From positions 16,516 to 80,515 of the forward strand of contig UQNW01000015.1 in assembly GCA_900542495.1 (NCBI GenBank): a DNA stretch of 64,000 nucleotides, written 5' to 3'. The position numbers were made by a program, and so were the translations under genes. The stretch is from an uncultured Roseburia sp. Its GTDB lineage: Bacteria > Bacillota > Clostridia > Lachnospirales > Lachnospiraceae. Shown here piece by piece: positions 44,078 to 53,265 of the stretch; the stretch's first letter is position 1; every line of letters starts with the position of its first letter. The notes beneath the pieces are model-generated. The model searched no databases. It was not told the DNA's origin and was given only the letters and a program-made list of their open reading frames with translations.

Positions 44078-45552
44078 TGAAAAGAGGAAGTATAACGGTA
44101 TTTTCAGCACTTTGTATGAGTTTTGTGCTCTCAGCACTTTTCGTATTACTTGAGGCAGCCAGATTTTATGGGCTGTCCCGGTATGCGGACTGGAAAGGAA
44201 AACAGGGTGTGGAATGTGTGGCAGCCGAATACCAGCCATACTTGTGGGAAGAATTTGAACTGCTCATGCTGGATGGCGGCTATAGTACAGATTTTTTTGA
44301 AATTGGAAATGTGACCGGAAGGATGAAAACGTATCTGGATAAAAACCAGAAACAGAGCGCTTCGGCTGGAAATATGTTCGGAATTAATCTGTTTCAGGTG
44401 GAAACCAGCCATATTTACGAACCGCAATATCTGCTTATCACAGATAATGACGGGGAAGTGTTTTTGGATATGATTTCTTCTTATATGAAAAAAAATCTGC
44501 CGCGGGAGGCTGCGGAAAAGATCCGTGAGAACTATGTAAATCAAAATGATATAAAGAATCACACTGCCAGAGTGGAGGATACGATCGATCATGCAAATCA
44601 GAGCATGGAGAGTGCAAAGACGGAAAATCCTGAAAGTGTGGCAGAAATACAGCCTTTGGAGGAAAATCCTCTGGATGTTGCAGATGAGATCAGAAAATCC
44701 ATGAAATTTTCCACACTGGGGCTTGTCGTGGAGAATGCAGGTGATATTTCGACAAAAAGGATGAATCTTGCCGAAGGACTTGAGAAGCGGACACTCTGTG
44801 AGGGAAACATGAATTATGAGGCAGAAGGGGACTGGTATCGAAAAATTCTTGCCTTGGAATATGGATCAGCTCATTTTTCCAATTACTGTGATCCAAAAGA
44901 AAATCACGCCTTTGCCTATGAACTGGAGTATCTGATCGGTGGTCAGGAGGAAGAAAGGGAAAATCTGGAGATCGTGGTGAACCGTCTGCTTTTATATCGT
45001 TGTGCATCCAATGTAACATATTTGTTATCAGACAGGGATAAGATGCTGCAGTCGGAGACAATTGCTGCGGCGTTGGCAGGTTTTACCGGGAATCCGGCGA
45101 TCGTCAAGGCAGTGCAGATTGCAGTGGTTGGCGCATGGGCGTATATCGAAAGCATTCAGGATATCCGGGCGTTACTTTCTGGTGGAAAGATCGCGCTGGT
45201 AAAGTCCAAGGAGCAGTGGACAACGGATCTGTCTCATCTGTTACAGTCTTTTCAGAATCAGACAAGAGCAAAAGAATGCAGCAATGGGCAGAAATATGAA
45301 GATTATTTAAAGCAGATTTTATTTTTTGAGGATGATAAGACGTTTGCTTATCGCATGCTCAATGTAATGGAGCAGAATCTGATGCAGAAAGAGGAATATC
45401 GGGACTGCAAAATGGATCATATGATCGTCTGCCTTCAAAGCGAGGTGGAATTTGCAGCCGAACCGCTTTTTTCCAAGTTGTCCTTTATTGGTAGTGAAAA
45501 ATTAAAACAATATTCATTTCGAAGAGAGAATCAGATCAACTATATTCCGTAA
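44077..45552 (+). CDS. TadG-like membrane-anchored protein
   Basis: Protein of 491 residues. An N-terminal hydrophobic segment (SITVFSALCMSFVLSALFVLLEAAR, residues 5-29) is followed by a long extracytoplasmic region, probably of the DUF5702 type seen in Lachnospiraceae Tad loci. No catalytic motif seen. Starts at GTG 44077, sharing one base with the pilin stop codon, with AGGAAG upstream. Possibly a pilus-tip or pseudopilin-like component. Confidence 0.75.
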   Translation: MKRGSITVFSALCMSFVLSALFVLLEAARFYGLSRYADWKGKQGVECVAAEYQPYLWEEFELLMLDGGYSTDFFEIGNVTGRMKTYLDKNQKQSASAGNMFGINLFQVETSHIYEPQYLLITDNDGEVFLDMISSYMKKNLPREAAEKIRENYVNQNDIKNHTARVEDTIDHANQSMESAKTENPESVAEIQPLEENPLDVADEIRKSMKFSTLGLVVENAGDISTKRMNLAEGLEKRTLCEGNMNYEAEGDWYRKILALEYGSAHFSNYCDPKENHAFAYELEYLIGGQEEERENLEIVVNRLLLYRCASNVTYLLSDRDKMLQSETIAAALAGFTGNPAIVKAVQIAVVGAWAYIESIQDIRALLSGGKIALVKSKEQWTTDLSHLLQSFQNQTRAKECSNGQKYEDYLKQILFFEDDKTFAYRMLNVMEQNLMQKEEYRDCKMDHMIVCLQSEVEFAAEPLFSKLSFIGSEKLKQYSFRRENQINYIP

Positions 45553-45555
45553 GAA

Positions 45556-45693
45556 AGGCAGGTGTGTCCGGGTGTCTCTTATCTTCTCCAAAATTATTAA
45601 AAAAAGGCAAAAATCTCTCCCTGAAAGTTGCTCTTTTAGGAAAGATCCCTTGCGGATCATTATACCCAAAGAGACACCCGGATGCGCCTGCCT
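45556..45693 (+). repeat. 25-bp inverted repeat around TadE-like start
   Basis: Bases 45556-45580 pair with 45669-45693 across an 88-base loop. As RNA all 25 positions pair, 22 by Watson-Crick and three by G-U wobble; as DNA there are three mismatches. The left arm contains most of the ribosome site (AAAGGCAGG) and the GTG start of the TadE-like gene. Confidence 0.75.
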
Positions 45694-46438
45694 CACAGGT
45701 TCGATGACATTGGAGGCGGCGGTTATCGTACCGGCGCTTGCCTGTCTGTTTGCCTTTGTACTTTTTTTCTTTCGGATGATGCAGGTGGAACTTAGTGTGC
45801 AGAATGCATTAGAAGATACAGGACGCACGCTGGCTGTGTATGCGGCTGTAAAAGACTGTGAGGAGGAAGAATATAAAGTACTCGCAAAAAGCATTTTTTT
45901 GACAAAGGTGCAGCAAGAAGAAAATATTCGTAAATATGTGACAGGAAATGCTCTTGGGATTATTTTCTCAGAATCCTCTTTTTCGGGAAATGACATTTGT
46001 CTTAAGGCTCATTATCAGATGAAATTCCCGGTCGGTCTGCTTGGAAAGAAAGCGTTCTGGATGTCCCAGCAGACAATATACCGCAAATGGACCGGCTGGA
46101 GGGATGAATCTGGAATTAGCGATGAAGACCGTTTTGTATATATTGCAGAGCAGGGCACGGTGTATCATAAAACTTCGGCATGTTCTTATCTGAATTTGTC
46201 AATCCAATCGATAGATCAGGTAAAAGTGGCGGAATACCGCAATGAAAGTGGAGAAAAATACCACCCATGTGAGTATTGCGCGGATAAAATTAACAAATTT
46301 GGAAAGGTCTATATCACGAATTATGGAATCAAATATCATACTGTATTAAATTGCAGCGGCATTAAGAGAACCATTGAAATGGTGCGGCTGTCCGAAGTGG
46401 AAGGAAAGGGGGCATGTTCAAAATGCTGGCAGGAATAA
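45572..46438 (+). CDS. TadE-like pseudopilin with C-terminal extension
   Basis: Protein of 288 residues. After a 43-residue basic leader comes the TadE motif (GSMTLEAAVIVPALACLFAFVLFF), then an extracytoplasmic domain. The C-terminal third has an EYCADK..CSKCW pattern with paired Cys and two related blocks around YIAEQGTVYHKTSACSYL and YITNYGIKYHTVLNCSGI, a likely duplication. GTG 45572 lies within a strong RNA helix; an alternative ATG is at 45704, directly at the TadE motif. Confidence 0.78.
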   Translation: MSLIFSKIIKKRQKSLPESCSFRKDPLRIIIPKETPGCACLTGSMTLEAAVIVPALACLFAFVLFFFRMMQVELSVQNALEDTGRTLAVYAAVKDCEEEEYKVLAKSIFLTKVQQEENIRKYVTGNALGIIFSESSFSGNDICLKAHYQMKFPVGLLGKKAFWMSQQTIYRKWTGWRDESGISDEDRFVYIAEQGTVYHKTSACSYLNLSIQSIDQVKVAEYRNESGEKYHPCEYCADKINKFGKVYITNYGIKYHTVLNCSGIKRTIEMVRLSEVEGKGACSKCWQE

Positions 46439-46851
46439 AAATGGCGATTTTGCTGATCGGTCTGTTCCTATGTGCATGGATCGATTGGAGGAGAGAACAG
46501 GTGAGTATACCGATACTCATCATTGCAGCAATGACGGCGGTATTCATTCATTTGCTTTTACAGGAAGAATCCGTTTTTTATCTGGTGTCAGGAATGATGA
46601 TCGGAATAGTAATGCTGCTTTATGGACTGTTTACAAAAGAAAGTATCGGGTATGGAGACGGATGCCTCTTTATGATGACAGGTCTGTTTCTTGGTTTTTG
46701 GGATAATCTTGCATTATTGGTACTGGCATCTGTCTTAGCAGGTGTAAGTGCAGTGCTTCTGCTTCTTATGAAAAAAAGAAAAAAGCAGGATCGTATACCA
46801 TTTGTTCCGTTTGTGTTCGTGGCATATGTATGTATGCTGGGTAAGGGGTAA
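46414..46851 (+). CDS. Second prepilin peptidase (A24)
   Basis: Membrane aspartic peptidase of 145 residues. Catalytic pair D24 (CAWIDWRREQVSIP) and D82 (IGYGDG). It is the second A24 enzyme in the operon besides the one at 38898; having two suggests different substrates, for example Flp pilin versus TadE/TadG-like pseudopilins. Overlaps the previous gene by 25 bases; site GGAAGGAAAGG. Confidence 0.88.
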   Translation: MFKMLAGIKMAILLIGLFLCAWIDWRREQVSIPILIIAAMTAVFIHLLLQEESVFYLVSGMMIGIVMLLYGLFTKESIGYGDGCLFMMTGLFLGFWDNLALLVLASVLAGVSAVLLLLMKKRKKQDRIPFVPFVFVAYVCMLGKG

Positions 46852-46933
46852 CAGATTCTGTTTTTATAACATATTTATGATCTGTAATCACAGTATGAAG
46901 TTGATGAAGACAGAAGGGAAAGAAGGGGATAAG

Positions 46934-47143
46934 ATGCGGGGAAGTTTTTCGATAGAGGCATCCCTGATCGTGCCGCTTGTGATTGCAGTTTTTGTGCTTG
47001 CATTGCGGACAGGGATTGATTTGTATGAGGAGACAAGGGCACAAGCAGAGAAAATGAAAACAGAAGTATCATTTGATGTTGTGGATACGATGTATCTGCT
47101 GGATGAGATCACAGATATTGGAGATTTATTTCATGGAGATTGA
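46934..47143 (+). CDS. Small TadE-like pseudopilin
   Basis: Protein of 69 residues with MRGSFSIEASLIVPLVIAVF at its start, the SxEA pseudopilin signature. ATG 46934 follows AAGGGGATAAG. The frame is open farther upstream to 46802 without a site. It overlaps the FHA gene by 11 bases. Probably a minor Tad pilin. Confidence 0.8.
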   Translation: MRGSFSIEASLIVPLVIAVFVLALRTGIDLYEETRAQAEKMKTEVSFDVVDTMYLLDEITDIGDLFHGD

Positions 47144-48326
47144 ATATAAGAGAGAACTTACAAAAAGTTATATGTGTGTGAAAACAGAAAAAGATTTTCT
47201 TCCATTTGAAAAAGAGATTCTGGCACGAAACAGGATAGCGGGCATACTGCCCGTGAATACATCTTTTGCGGATCAGGCTGCTGTCTGCTGGTATGATATT
47301 ACAGGAATGCAGGCACTGGATCATTGTCTGGAAACGGTAATGTTCGATAATCAGATGTTAACACAGTTTCTTGTCAGCTTGTGTGGAACGATTGAACAGT
47401 TGGAAAATTTTTTGTTAGATCCCGGTCATCTCTGGTTTGCCCCGGAGAGTATTTTTAAAAATAATAAGGATGGAAGTTTCTGGTTTTGCTATTGCCCGGA
47501 AGTGAAAGAGGAGATCACCGATGGATTTCAGAAACTAATGGAGTATCTTCTAACGAAAATTGACCATAAAGACGAACAGGCAGTAAAAATGGCATATCAT
47601 ATTTATGACCAGGTAGTGAAGGAAGGGTACAGTCTGCCGGCAATCCGCGAAAGCCTGACTTATGAAAGTGTGAATATGGATCAGCAGCGACAAGAGAGAA
47701 TAGAGGAAGGCGGTTCTGATTCTAAAATAATAAAAGATAGAAAGTTGAAGTTAGAACAGGAGCAGTCTGAATCAGATCGATATCATGTTACACAAGGCAC
47801 TGGAAGTGAGAAAATCAATAAGAAGCGAAATGAGCCAAAGAATCATATAAAAGCAATTTTACGAAAAGAAGTGGAACATTTTTTCCCGGACATTGCGAGA
47901 ATAAAAGATTACAGGCAGGAGAGGACAAAGAAAAAAGAGAAAAAGAAAGAAATTGAGCCAATTGTTTTTGAGCCTGAAGAGGAGGAAGTACATATGGGCC
48001 GTCCGACTGTTTTGCTGGCAGACCAGAGAAAAAGCATCCGGGGTATTTTAAAATATGAAGGAATGAGCCATTTGCCGGACTTGACGCTAGACACATTTCC
48101 ATATCTGATCGGAAGTGCAGCGGATTGTCAGGGACAGGTGGATTGTGTGACAGTCAGCCGTCATCATGCAAAAATCACGAAAGTGGAAGATGTCTATATG
48201 ATCGAAGATATGAATTCTGCCAATGGAACCAAAGTGGGAGGAACTCTTCTTGATTATAAGATGAAAATGAGCCTGCAGGCAGGTGAACTGATTGAATTTG
48301 CAGATGAAAAGTTTAGATTTATTTAA
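47133..48326 (+). CDS. DUF6382-FHA domain protein
   Basis: Protein of 397 residues. The N-terminal 190 residues match what I know as DUF6382. A charged linker rich in Lys/Glu follows, then a C-terminal FHA domain (VTVSRHHAKITKVEDVYMIEDMNSANGTKVGG). FHA domains read phosphothreonine; the Ser, His and Asn-Gly-Thr positions are kept, but the first conserved Gly-Arg is Gly-Ser (LIGSAAD), losing a usual phosphate contact. ATG 47133 has TTGGAGA upstream. A natural partner for the Ser/Thr kinase of the other block. Confidence 0.82.
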   Translation: MEIEYKRELTKSYMCVKTEKDFLPFEKEILARNRIAGILPVNTSFADQAAVCWYDITGMQALDHCLETVMFDNQMLTQFLVSLCGTIEQLENFLLDPGHLWFAPESIFKNNKDGSFWFCYCPEVKEEITDGFQKLMEYLLTKIDHKDEQAVKMAYHIYDQVVKEGYSLPAIRESLTYESVNMDQQRQERIEEGGSDSKIIKDRKLKLEQEQSESDRYHVTQGTGSEKINKKRNEPKNHIKAILRKEVEHFFPDIARIKDYRQERTKKKEKKKEIEPIVFEPEEEEVHMGRPTVLLADQRKSIRGILKYEGMSHLPDLTLDTFPYLIGSAADCQGQVDCVTVSRHHAKITKVEDVYMIEDMNSANGTKVGGTLLDYKMKMSLQAGELIEFADEKFRFI

Positions 48327-48348
48327 GAAAAACATTGGATAAATATCA

Positions 48349-48377
48349 TTGCTTCCAATTCCTGAAATCTCTATAAT
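48349..48377 (+). promoter_or_regulatory. Sigma-A promoter for rhomboid gene
   Basis: TTGCTT (48349-48354), 17-bp spacer and TATAAT (48372-48377) between the FHA and rhomboid genes. Confidence 0.62.
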
Positions 48378-48483
48378 ATCCATAGAAATACAATCTGATA
48401 AAATGACTTGTGACAGAAAACAGAAATCCGGTTACGGCAAAAACAGAGATCGTTTTATCAGGAACAAATGGAGTGGATTGAGA

Positions 48484-49536
48484 ATGAGACAGGAATGGAT
48501 GGATATTTTTTTCCAGGAAGGATATCGTTTTTGTAAAGTAAAACCGGAAGAAACAGGTGTTTTTTATAAATATTATGAAGAAGGGTTTCATCTGGTAATG
48601 CTTATAGATGCAGGCGCAGGCTGTCTTCCGACACCGGAACAACTGCAGGTAATGCAGGAGCGTGTGCAGGAACTTTTTTATCATCCGGTGGGAAGACTGC
48701 AGGACTTTCCAGAGGGATTTCCGGTGTATCATGTGGAACTTTTGACGATTCTTCTGACAGATCAGTCAGAAAATGCAAGAGGACTTTGTGCAGAGGGAAA
48801 GAATATCTGGCTTTATATACCGCAGAGAAAGCAGTTGATCATCTATGAAAACCAGCCGGGAGATTTCTGGGGACTGAAAAAGAAAATTGAGGATATGGAT
48901 GTTCGGCAAAGCACTCAGACATCAGCTCCTGTCAAGGGAAAACATTCAGTCGGAAAGTTACCGTTTGTCACAGGAGTGATCGCACTTGTCAATATTCTTG
49001 TATACATCATATTATCTTTTGGCGGGGCTACGGAAAATGCTCTTTATATGGCATCGCACGGTGCAATGTATCCGGAATTTATTACCGTCAATCATCAGTG
49101 GTGGCGGTTATTGACGGCAATGTTTCTGCATTTTGGGGCAGCACATCTGATGAATAATATGGTCATTTTCTGCTGCGTCGGATCAAGACTGGAAAAATAT
49201 ATTGGTCATTGGAAATTGGCGGTTGTATATTTTGTGTCAGGAATTGGCGGAGGACTGCTTTCCTATGCAATGATGCTTATGTCGGGTGATTATGCAGTTT
49301 CCGGTGGTGCTTCCGGCGCGATATTTGGCGTGATCGGAGGTCTTTTGTGGGTTGTGATCTATCACAGAGGAAGACTGGAAGGAATGACAACCAAGGGAAT
49401 CCTGCTTATGATCGCATTGAGCCTTTACTTTGGATTTACCAGCACAGGTGTGGATAACTGGTGCCATGTAGGAGGCATGCTCTGCGGATTTTTCACAGTT
49501 TTGATTTTATATCATGGAAAACGTCAAAAATATTGA
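48484..49536 (+). CDS. Rhomboid-family intramembrane serine protease
   Basis: Protein of 350 residues. A cytoplasmic N-terminal domain of about 155 residues precedes six membrane helices. Rhomboid landmarks are WWRLLTAMFLHFGAAHLMNNM, the catalytic Ser in GGASGAIFG and the catalytic His in WCHVGGMLCG. It cuts substrates within the membrane. ATG 48484 follows GGAGTGG. It lies right after the Tad operon under its own promoter; a pilin-related substrate is possible but not shown. Confidence 0.88.
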   Translation: MRQEWMDIFFQEGYRFCKVKPEETGVFYKYYEEGFHLVMLIDAGAGCLPTPEQLQVMQERVQELFYHPVGRLQDFPEGFPVYHVELLTILLTDQSENARGLCAEGKNIWLYIPQRKQLIIYENQPGDFWGLKKKIEDMDVRQSTQTSAPVKGKHSVGKLPFVTGVIALVNILVYIILSFGGATENALYMASHGAMYPEFITVNHQWWRLLTAMFLHFGAAHLMNNMVIFCCVGSRLEKYIGHWKLAVVYFVSGIGGGLLSYAMMLMSGDYAVSGGASGAIFGVIGGLLWVVIYHRGRLEGMTTKGILLMIALSLYFGFTSTGVDNWCHVGGMLCGFFTVLILYHGKRQKY

Positions 49537-49648
49537 TTTTGTACTGAAAAGTTAATATACTAAAAAAAGATGTTGCGGAGCCATTGCTTACCATGAAATC
49601 CGCAAATACACAATAATCTGCTGCGCAGATAGAAAGGGCAGATCAAAG

Positions 49649-50638
49649 ATGAAGATAAATATTTACTATGGCGGAAGAGGGTTGTTAGACGATCCGACTC
49701 TTTACGTTTTAAATAAAATGGAGGAAGTATTAAAAGAACTTCGGGTAAATGTGGAGCGAATCAATATTTATGAACATAAAAATGAGATCGCAACGCTTCC
49801 ACAGACGATCAAAGACGCAGACGGAATCATTCTTGCAACGACGGTGGAATGGCTTGGAATTGGCGGTTACATGCAGCAGTTTCTGGATGCATGCTGGCTC
49901 TACGGAGATAAGGAAAAGATTAAGGTAACTTATATGCAGCCGATCGTAATGTCAACAACTTACGGGGAACGTGAGGGAGAACTGACACTTGCCAATGCAT
50001 GGGAAATCCTCGGAGGACTGCCGTGTGCGGGACTTTGTGGGTATGTAGAGGATCTGGTTACCTTTGAGATGAACGAGGACTACACGGTGATCATTGAGAA
50101 GAAGGCAGAAAACCTTTACCGTACCATTTCCCAGAAGATCAAGAACCTTCCAACCAGCAATCAGGCAGTGAAGCGAAGCATTTCGCGCACACCGCAGTTA
50201 GAACTGACACCGCAGGAGAGCGAACAGTTGTCAAAATACGTTTCCGATGATTCCTATGTGAAGAAACAAAAAGAAGATATCGAGGAACTTGCATCCATGT
50301 TTAAGGATATGCTTGGAAAAAATCCACAGCCGCAGGATGCATTTATAAAAGATTTTCAGGCGCATTTTACCGCGCAGCATGATTTTTCAGCGCGTTATCT
50401 GTTTATGATCGATGGAATGAAAGAACCGTTATTTATATCTGTCAAAGATGATAAATTAGAGATCAGTTACGGAAAACAGGAGAATATTGATGTGATCGCA
50501 AAGCTTTCAGATCAGGTTCTTGAGAGTATTGTTGAAGGAAGAATGACATTCCAGAGAGCATTTATGACAGGTGAGATGACAGCGAAGGGTAACTTTAAGA
50601 CACTTCGTATGTTAGACACGATGTTTAATTTTGTGTAA
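49649..50638 (+). CDS. Flavodoxin-like / SCP2 domain protein
   Basis: Protein of 329 residues. The first 165 residues form a flavodoxin-like NAD(P)H oxidoreductase fold (INIYYGGRGLLDDP, GIILATTVEWLGIGGYMQQFLD). The last 110 residues resemble an SCP2 sterol-carrier domain (FMIDGMKEPLFISVKDDKLEI). The combination is uncommon, and its lipid or redox substrate is unknown. It converges with the histidine kinase gene and overlaps it by 14 bases. Confidence 0.78.
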   Translation: MKINIYYGGRGLLDDPTLYVLNKMEEVLKELRVNVERINIYEHKNEIATLPQTIKDADGIILATTVEWLGIGGYMQQFLDACWLYGDKEKIKVTYMQPIVMSTTYGEREGELTLANAWEILGGLPCAGLCGYVEDLVTFEMNEDYTVIIEKKAENLYRTISQKIKNLPTSNQAVKRSISRTPQLELTPQESEQLSKYVSDDSYVKKQKEDIEELASMFKDMLGKNPQPQDAFIKDFQAHFTAQHDFSARYLFMIDGMKEPLFISVKDDKLEISYGKQENIDVIAKLSDQVLESIVEGRMTFQRAFMTGEMTAKGNFKTLRMLDTMFNFV

Positions 50639-51272
50639 GAGGTAAAGTGAGCGTGAAAGTGCAGCCGTCACCGGGTCTTGAATCACAGTCGATGGTACCA
50701 TGATGAGATTCGATGATCTGCTTGGTAATGACAAGACCTAAACCGCTGCCACCATTTTTGGAAGTGATAAAAGGTTCAAAAATACTGTCTGCAAAAGAAG
50801 GGTCTAATCCCCCACCGTAGTCGGTGACAGCAATGAGGACAGAGTTATTTGCAGATGAAACACGAATGGTTACAGTTCCGGATTTGTTCATGGCTTCATA
50901 GGCATTTTTCAGTAAGTTGATAAGAGCCTGCTTGAGTAACTGTGGATCAATATCGATCTCAGGCAGATTCTTTTCCGTTATAATATTGCAGTGAAAATCG
51001 AGAGCCGAGAAGGCAGAGATAGAATCATGAATTTCTTCCATATAATCATACAGATTAACATGGCGGAGATTCAGATGATCGCAGAGCCTTGCAGAGGATA
51101 ACTCCGTGACCATGTTCCGCAATGAGGTGATTTCGGACATAGTTTCTGCCCAGTATGCAAAATCAGACACTTCAGGATGTTTCTTTTCAACTAATTGTAA
51201 AGAACTGCTGATCAATGTAATAGAATTTTTGATTTCATGGAAAATATTTAGGTAGTCCTCGCTATTTAACAA
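50625..51272 (-). CDS. Soluble histidine kinase-like protein
   Basis: Cytoplasmic protein of 215 residues without a sensor domain. It has the H box (NIFHEIKNSI, His near residue 12), N box (LINLLKNAYEAM), G1 (DYGGGL) and G2 (GGSGLGLVITK). Small kinases of this kind resemble the catalytic part of sporulation kinases. Starts at TTG 51272, five bases after GGGGTG. No cognate response regulator is adjacent. Confidence 0.82.
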   Translation of the reverse strand: MLNSEDYLNIFHEIKNSITLISSSLQLVEKKHPEVSDFAYWAETMSEITSLRNMVTELSSARLCDHLNLRHVNLYDYMEEIHDSISAFSALDFHCNIITEKNLPEIDIDPQLLKQALINLLKNAYEAMNKSGTVTIRVSSANNSVLIAVTDYGGGLDPSFADSIFEPFITSKNGGSGLGLVITKQIIESHHGTIDCDSRPGDGCTFTLTLPLTQN

Positions 51273-51405
51273 AATTTCACCCCGGTCTCATTCAGATTTT
51301 CACATTAGACAGTCACAGTTTAGCACCAATACAGGGAAACTGCAATCATTAACGAATTACAAAATTCGACAACATAATTTAATATTAAGAAAGAAGGATA
51401 AAAAA

Positions 51406-51825
51406 ATGAGAGATGAAAATTGTATTTTCTGTAAAATTATTGCAGGAGAAATTCCATCCAACACAATCTATGAGGATGATAAGTTCAAGGTGGTTTTAGA
51501 TGTGAGCCCTGCAAGCAAGGGACACGCGCTGATCCTGCCAAAGGATCATTATGCAGATCTGTATGAGATTGATGAAAATGTAGCAGCAGACGCCATGAAG
51601 CTTGCAAAGAAACTCACGATCCATATGACAGAGGTATTAAAATGTGATGGATTCAATCTGGTCCAGAATAACCACGAGGTGGCAGGACAGACTGTATTCC
51701 ATTTTCATATGCATCTGATTCCAAGATATCTCAATGCCAAGAACAATGATATTTTAAACTGGTCACATGAGACATTCTCACCGGAAGAAATGGCAGAAAT
51801 CCGGGATTCATTAAAAATGAACTAA
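51406..51825 (+). CDS. HIT family nucleotide hydrolase
   Basis: Histidine triad protein of 139 residues. CIFCKIIAGEIPS gives a Cys pair in the N-terminus, and the triad is HFHMHLIPRY. Members hydrolyse nucleoside phosphoramidates or dinucleotides. ATG is preceded by AGAAGGA. Divergent from the histidine kinase gene. Confidence 0.93.
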   Translation: MRDENCIFCKIIAGEIPSNTIYEDDKFKVVLDVSPASKGHALILPKDHYADLYEIDENVAADAMKLAKKLTIHMTEVLKCDGFNLVQNNHEVAGQTVFHFHMHLIPRYLNAKNNDILNWSHETFSPEEMAEIRDSLKMN

Positions 51826-51862
51826 TAAAGAGGATGAAGATTTAAGTTAAGTAAGTGAAGAT

Positions 51863-51910
51863 GAAAAAACGACTGCTACACGAAAAATAAAAAATCCGTG
51901 CAGCAGCCGT
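51863..51910 (-). terminator. Terminator after murG
   Basis: On the minus strand GGCTGCTGCACG pairs with CGTGTAGCAGTC, then GTTTTTTC. It lies between the convergent HIT and murG genes. Confidence 0.65.
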
Positions 51911-51936
51911 TGAACGATTCATAAAATTTCAGGAGA

Positions 51937-53007
51937 TCAATTTTTTGCCGCGTCATTGATCAGTGAGACAATCGTATCAATAGAATTTTTCCCACTGTTT
52001 TGTTCCATGGCTTCCACATAACGATCCCTGTGGGAGAAAACATGGTCAATTGCCTCTAGCAGAGCGGTGTTTGTCACAGCTTCCTCCTCTAATACATAGC
52101 TGTATCCGGAAGAACGGAAGGAGTTCGCATTTAAAATCTGGTCTCCACGGCTTGCAGCAGCAGAGAGCGGAATCAGAATATTTGGTTTGCGCAGTGCGAG
52201 CAGTTCACAGATCGCATTGGCTCCGGCACGGGAGATCACCAGTGAAGCAAGGGCAAACATGTCTGCAAGCTCTTTGTTGGCATATTCGAACTGTGCATAA
52301 CCGTCAGTTTCATTTAAAGTTTCGTCAAGATTTCCTTTTCCACACAAATGGATAATATTATAACGTTTTAACAGTTCCGGAAGCAGGTCGCGGATAGCAG
52401 TGTTGATCGCGCGTGATCCGGTACTTCCACCAATGATTAAGATGACCGGTTTGTCAGTGTTTTCAAAGCGGCAGAGTTTTACCGCGTTGGAAGGATTGCC
52501 ATTCAATAATTCCTGACGAATCGGAGATCCGGTAAGAACTGCTTTTCCTTCCGGAAGATACTTCATGGTTTCAGGGAAATTGCAGCATACTTTTGTCGCA
52601 CTTGGAATGGCGAGTTTATTGGCAAGTCCCGGTGTGATATCGGATTCATGGATGATCGCTGGGATTTTGCAGTGCTTTGCCGCAAGAACGACAGGAACTG
52701 ACACAAACCCACCCTTGGAGAATACAACATCCGGTTTAATCTTTTTTAAAAGACGGATCGACTGGTAATAGCCTTTGATCACTTTAAATGGATCAGAAAA
52801 ATTCTTTACATCAAAATATCTTCTCAGTTTTCCGGAAGAAATTCCGTAATAAGGAACTTTCTGGGCCTCGATCAACCCTTTTTCGATTCCCTCGTAGGAA
52901 CCAATATAGGAAATTTCATATCCCTCACTGCGAAGCGCAGGCATCAGGGCGATGTTCGGTGTTACATGTCCGGCTGTACCGCCACCGGTCATTACGATTT
53001 TTTTCAT
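51937..53007 (-). CDS. murG: UDP-GlcNAc:lipid I GlcNAc transferase MurG
   Basis: Peripheral membrane GT28 enzyme making lipid II, 356 residues. The N-terminal glycine-rich MKKIVMTGGGTAGHVTPN loop binds the lipid substrate side. FSKGGFVSVPVVLAA and IHESDITPGLAN are present, and the C-terminal donor-binding domain has GGSTGSRAIN and SRAGANAICELLALRKPNILIP. The start at 53007 follows AAAGGAC. No other mur genes are adjacent, which is unusual for MurG, normally in the dcw cluster. Confidence 0.95.
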   Translation of the reverse strand: MKKIVMTGGGTAGHVTPNIALMPALRSEGYEISYIGSYEGIEKGLIEAQKVPYYGISSGKLRRYFDVKNFSDPFKVIKGYYQSIRLLKKIKPDVVFSKGGFVSVPVVLAAKHCKIPAIIHESDITPGLANKLAIPSATKVCCNFPETMKYLPEGKAVLTGSPIRQELLNGNPSNAVKLCRFENTDKPVILIIGGSTGSRAINTAIRDLLPELLKRYNIIHLCGKGNLDETLNETDGYAQFEYANKELADMFALASLVISRAGANAICELLALRKPNILIPLSAAASRGDQILNANSFRSSGYSYVLEEEAVTNTALLEAIDHVFSHRDRYVEAMEQNSGKNSIDTIVSLINDAAKN

Positions 53008-53265
53008 AAGAAGTCCTTTCTGTGCAAAAATGCGTCGATTCTGCACTTCAATTCTTCCATATTTATAATACCCATATGCAAAAAAGTCAAGAAAATGACT
53101 GTTCGTTTTTTGTCGGAACTTGCGGTTGATTTACAGGGCAAGTCCCTTTTCAAATAAAGAAAACATTTTTATAATGGACTCATAAAATGGATGCCGGATC
53201 AGGGAAGTTTTTATTCCTTATTATATCCATGCAGCCGGATCATCAGGAAAAAGAGGTCGTATATT

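Noticed and set aside
49573..49605. Terminator for the rhomboid gene
   Set aside because: A seven-bp stem (TTGCGGA/TCCGCAA) with a 19-base loop and no T run is too weak.
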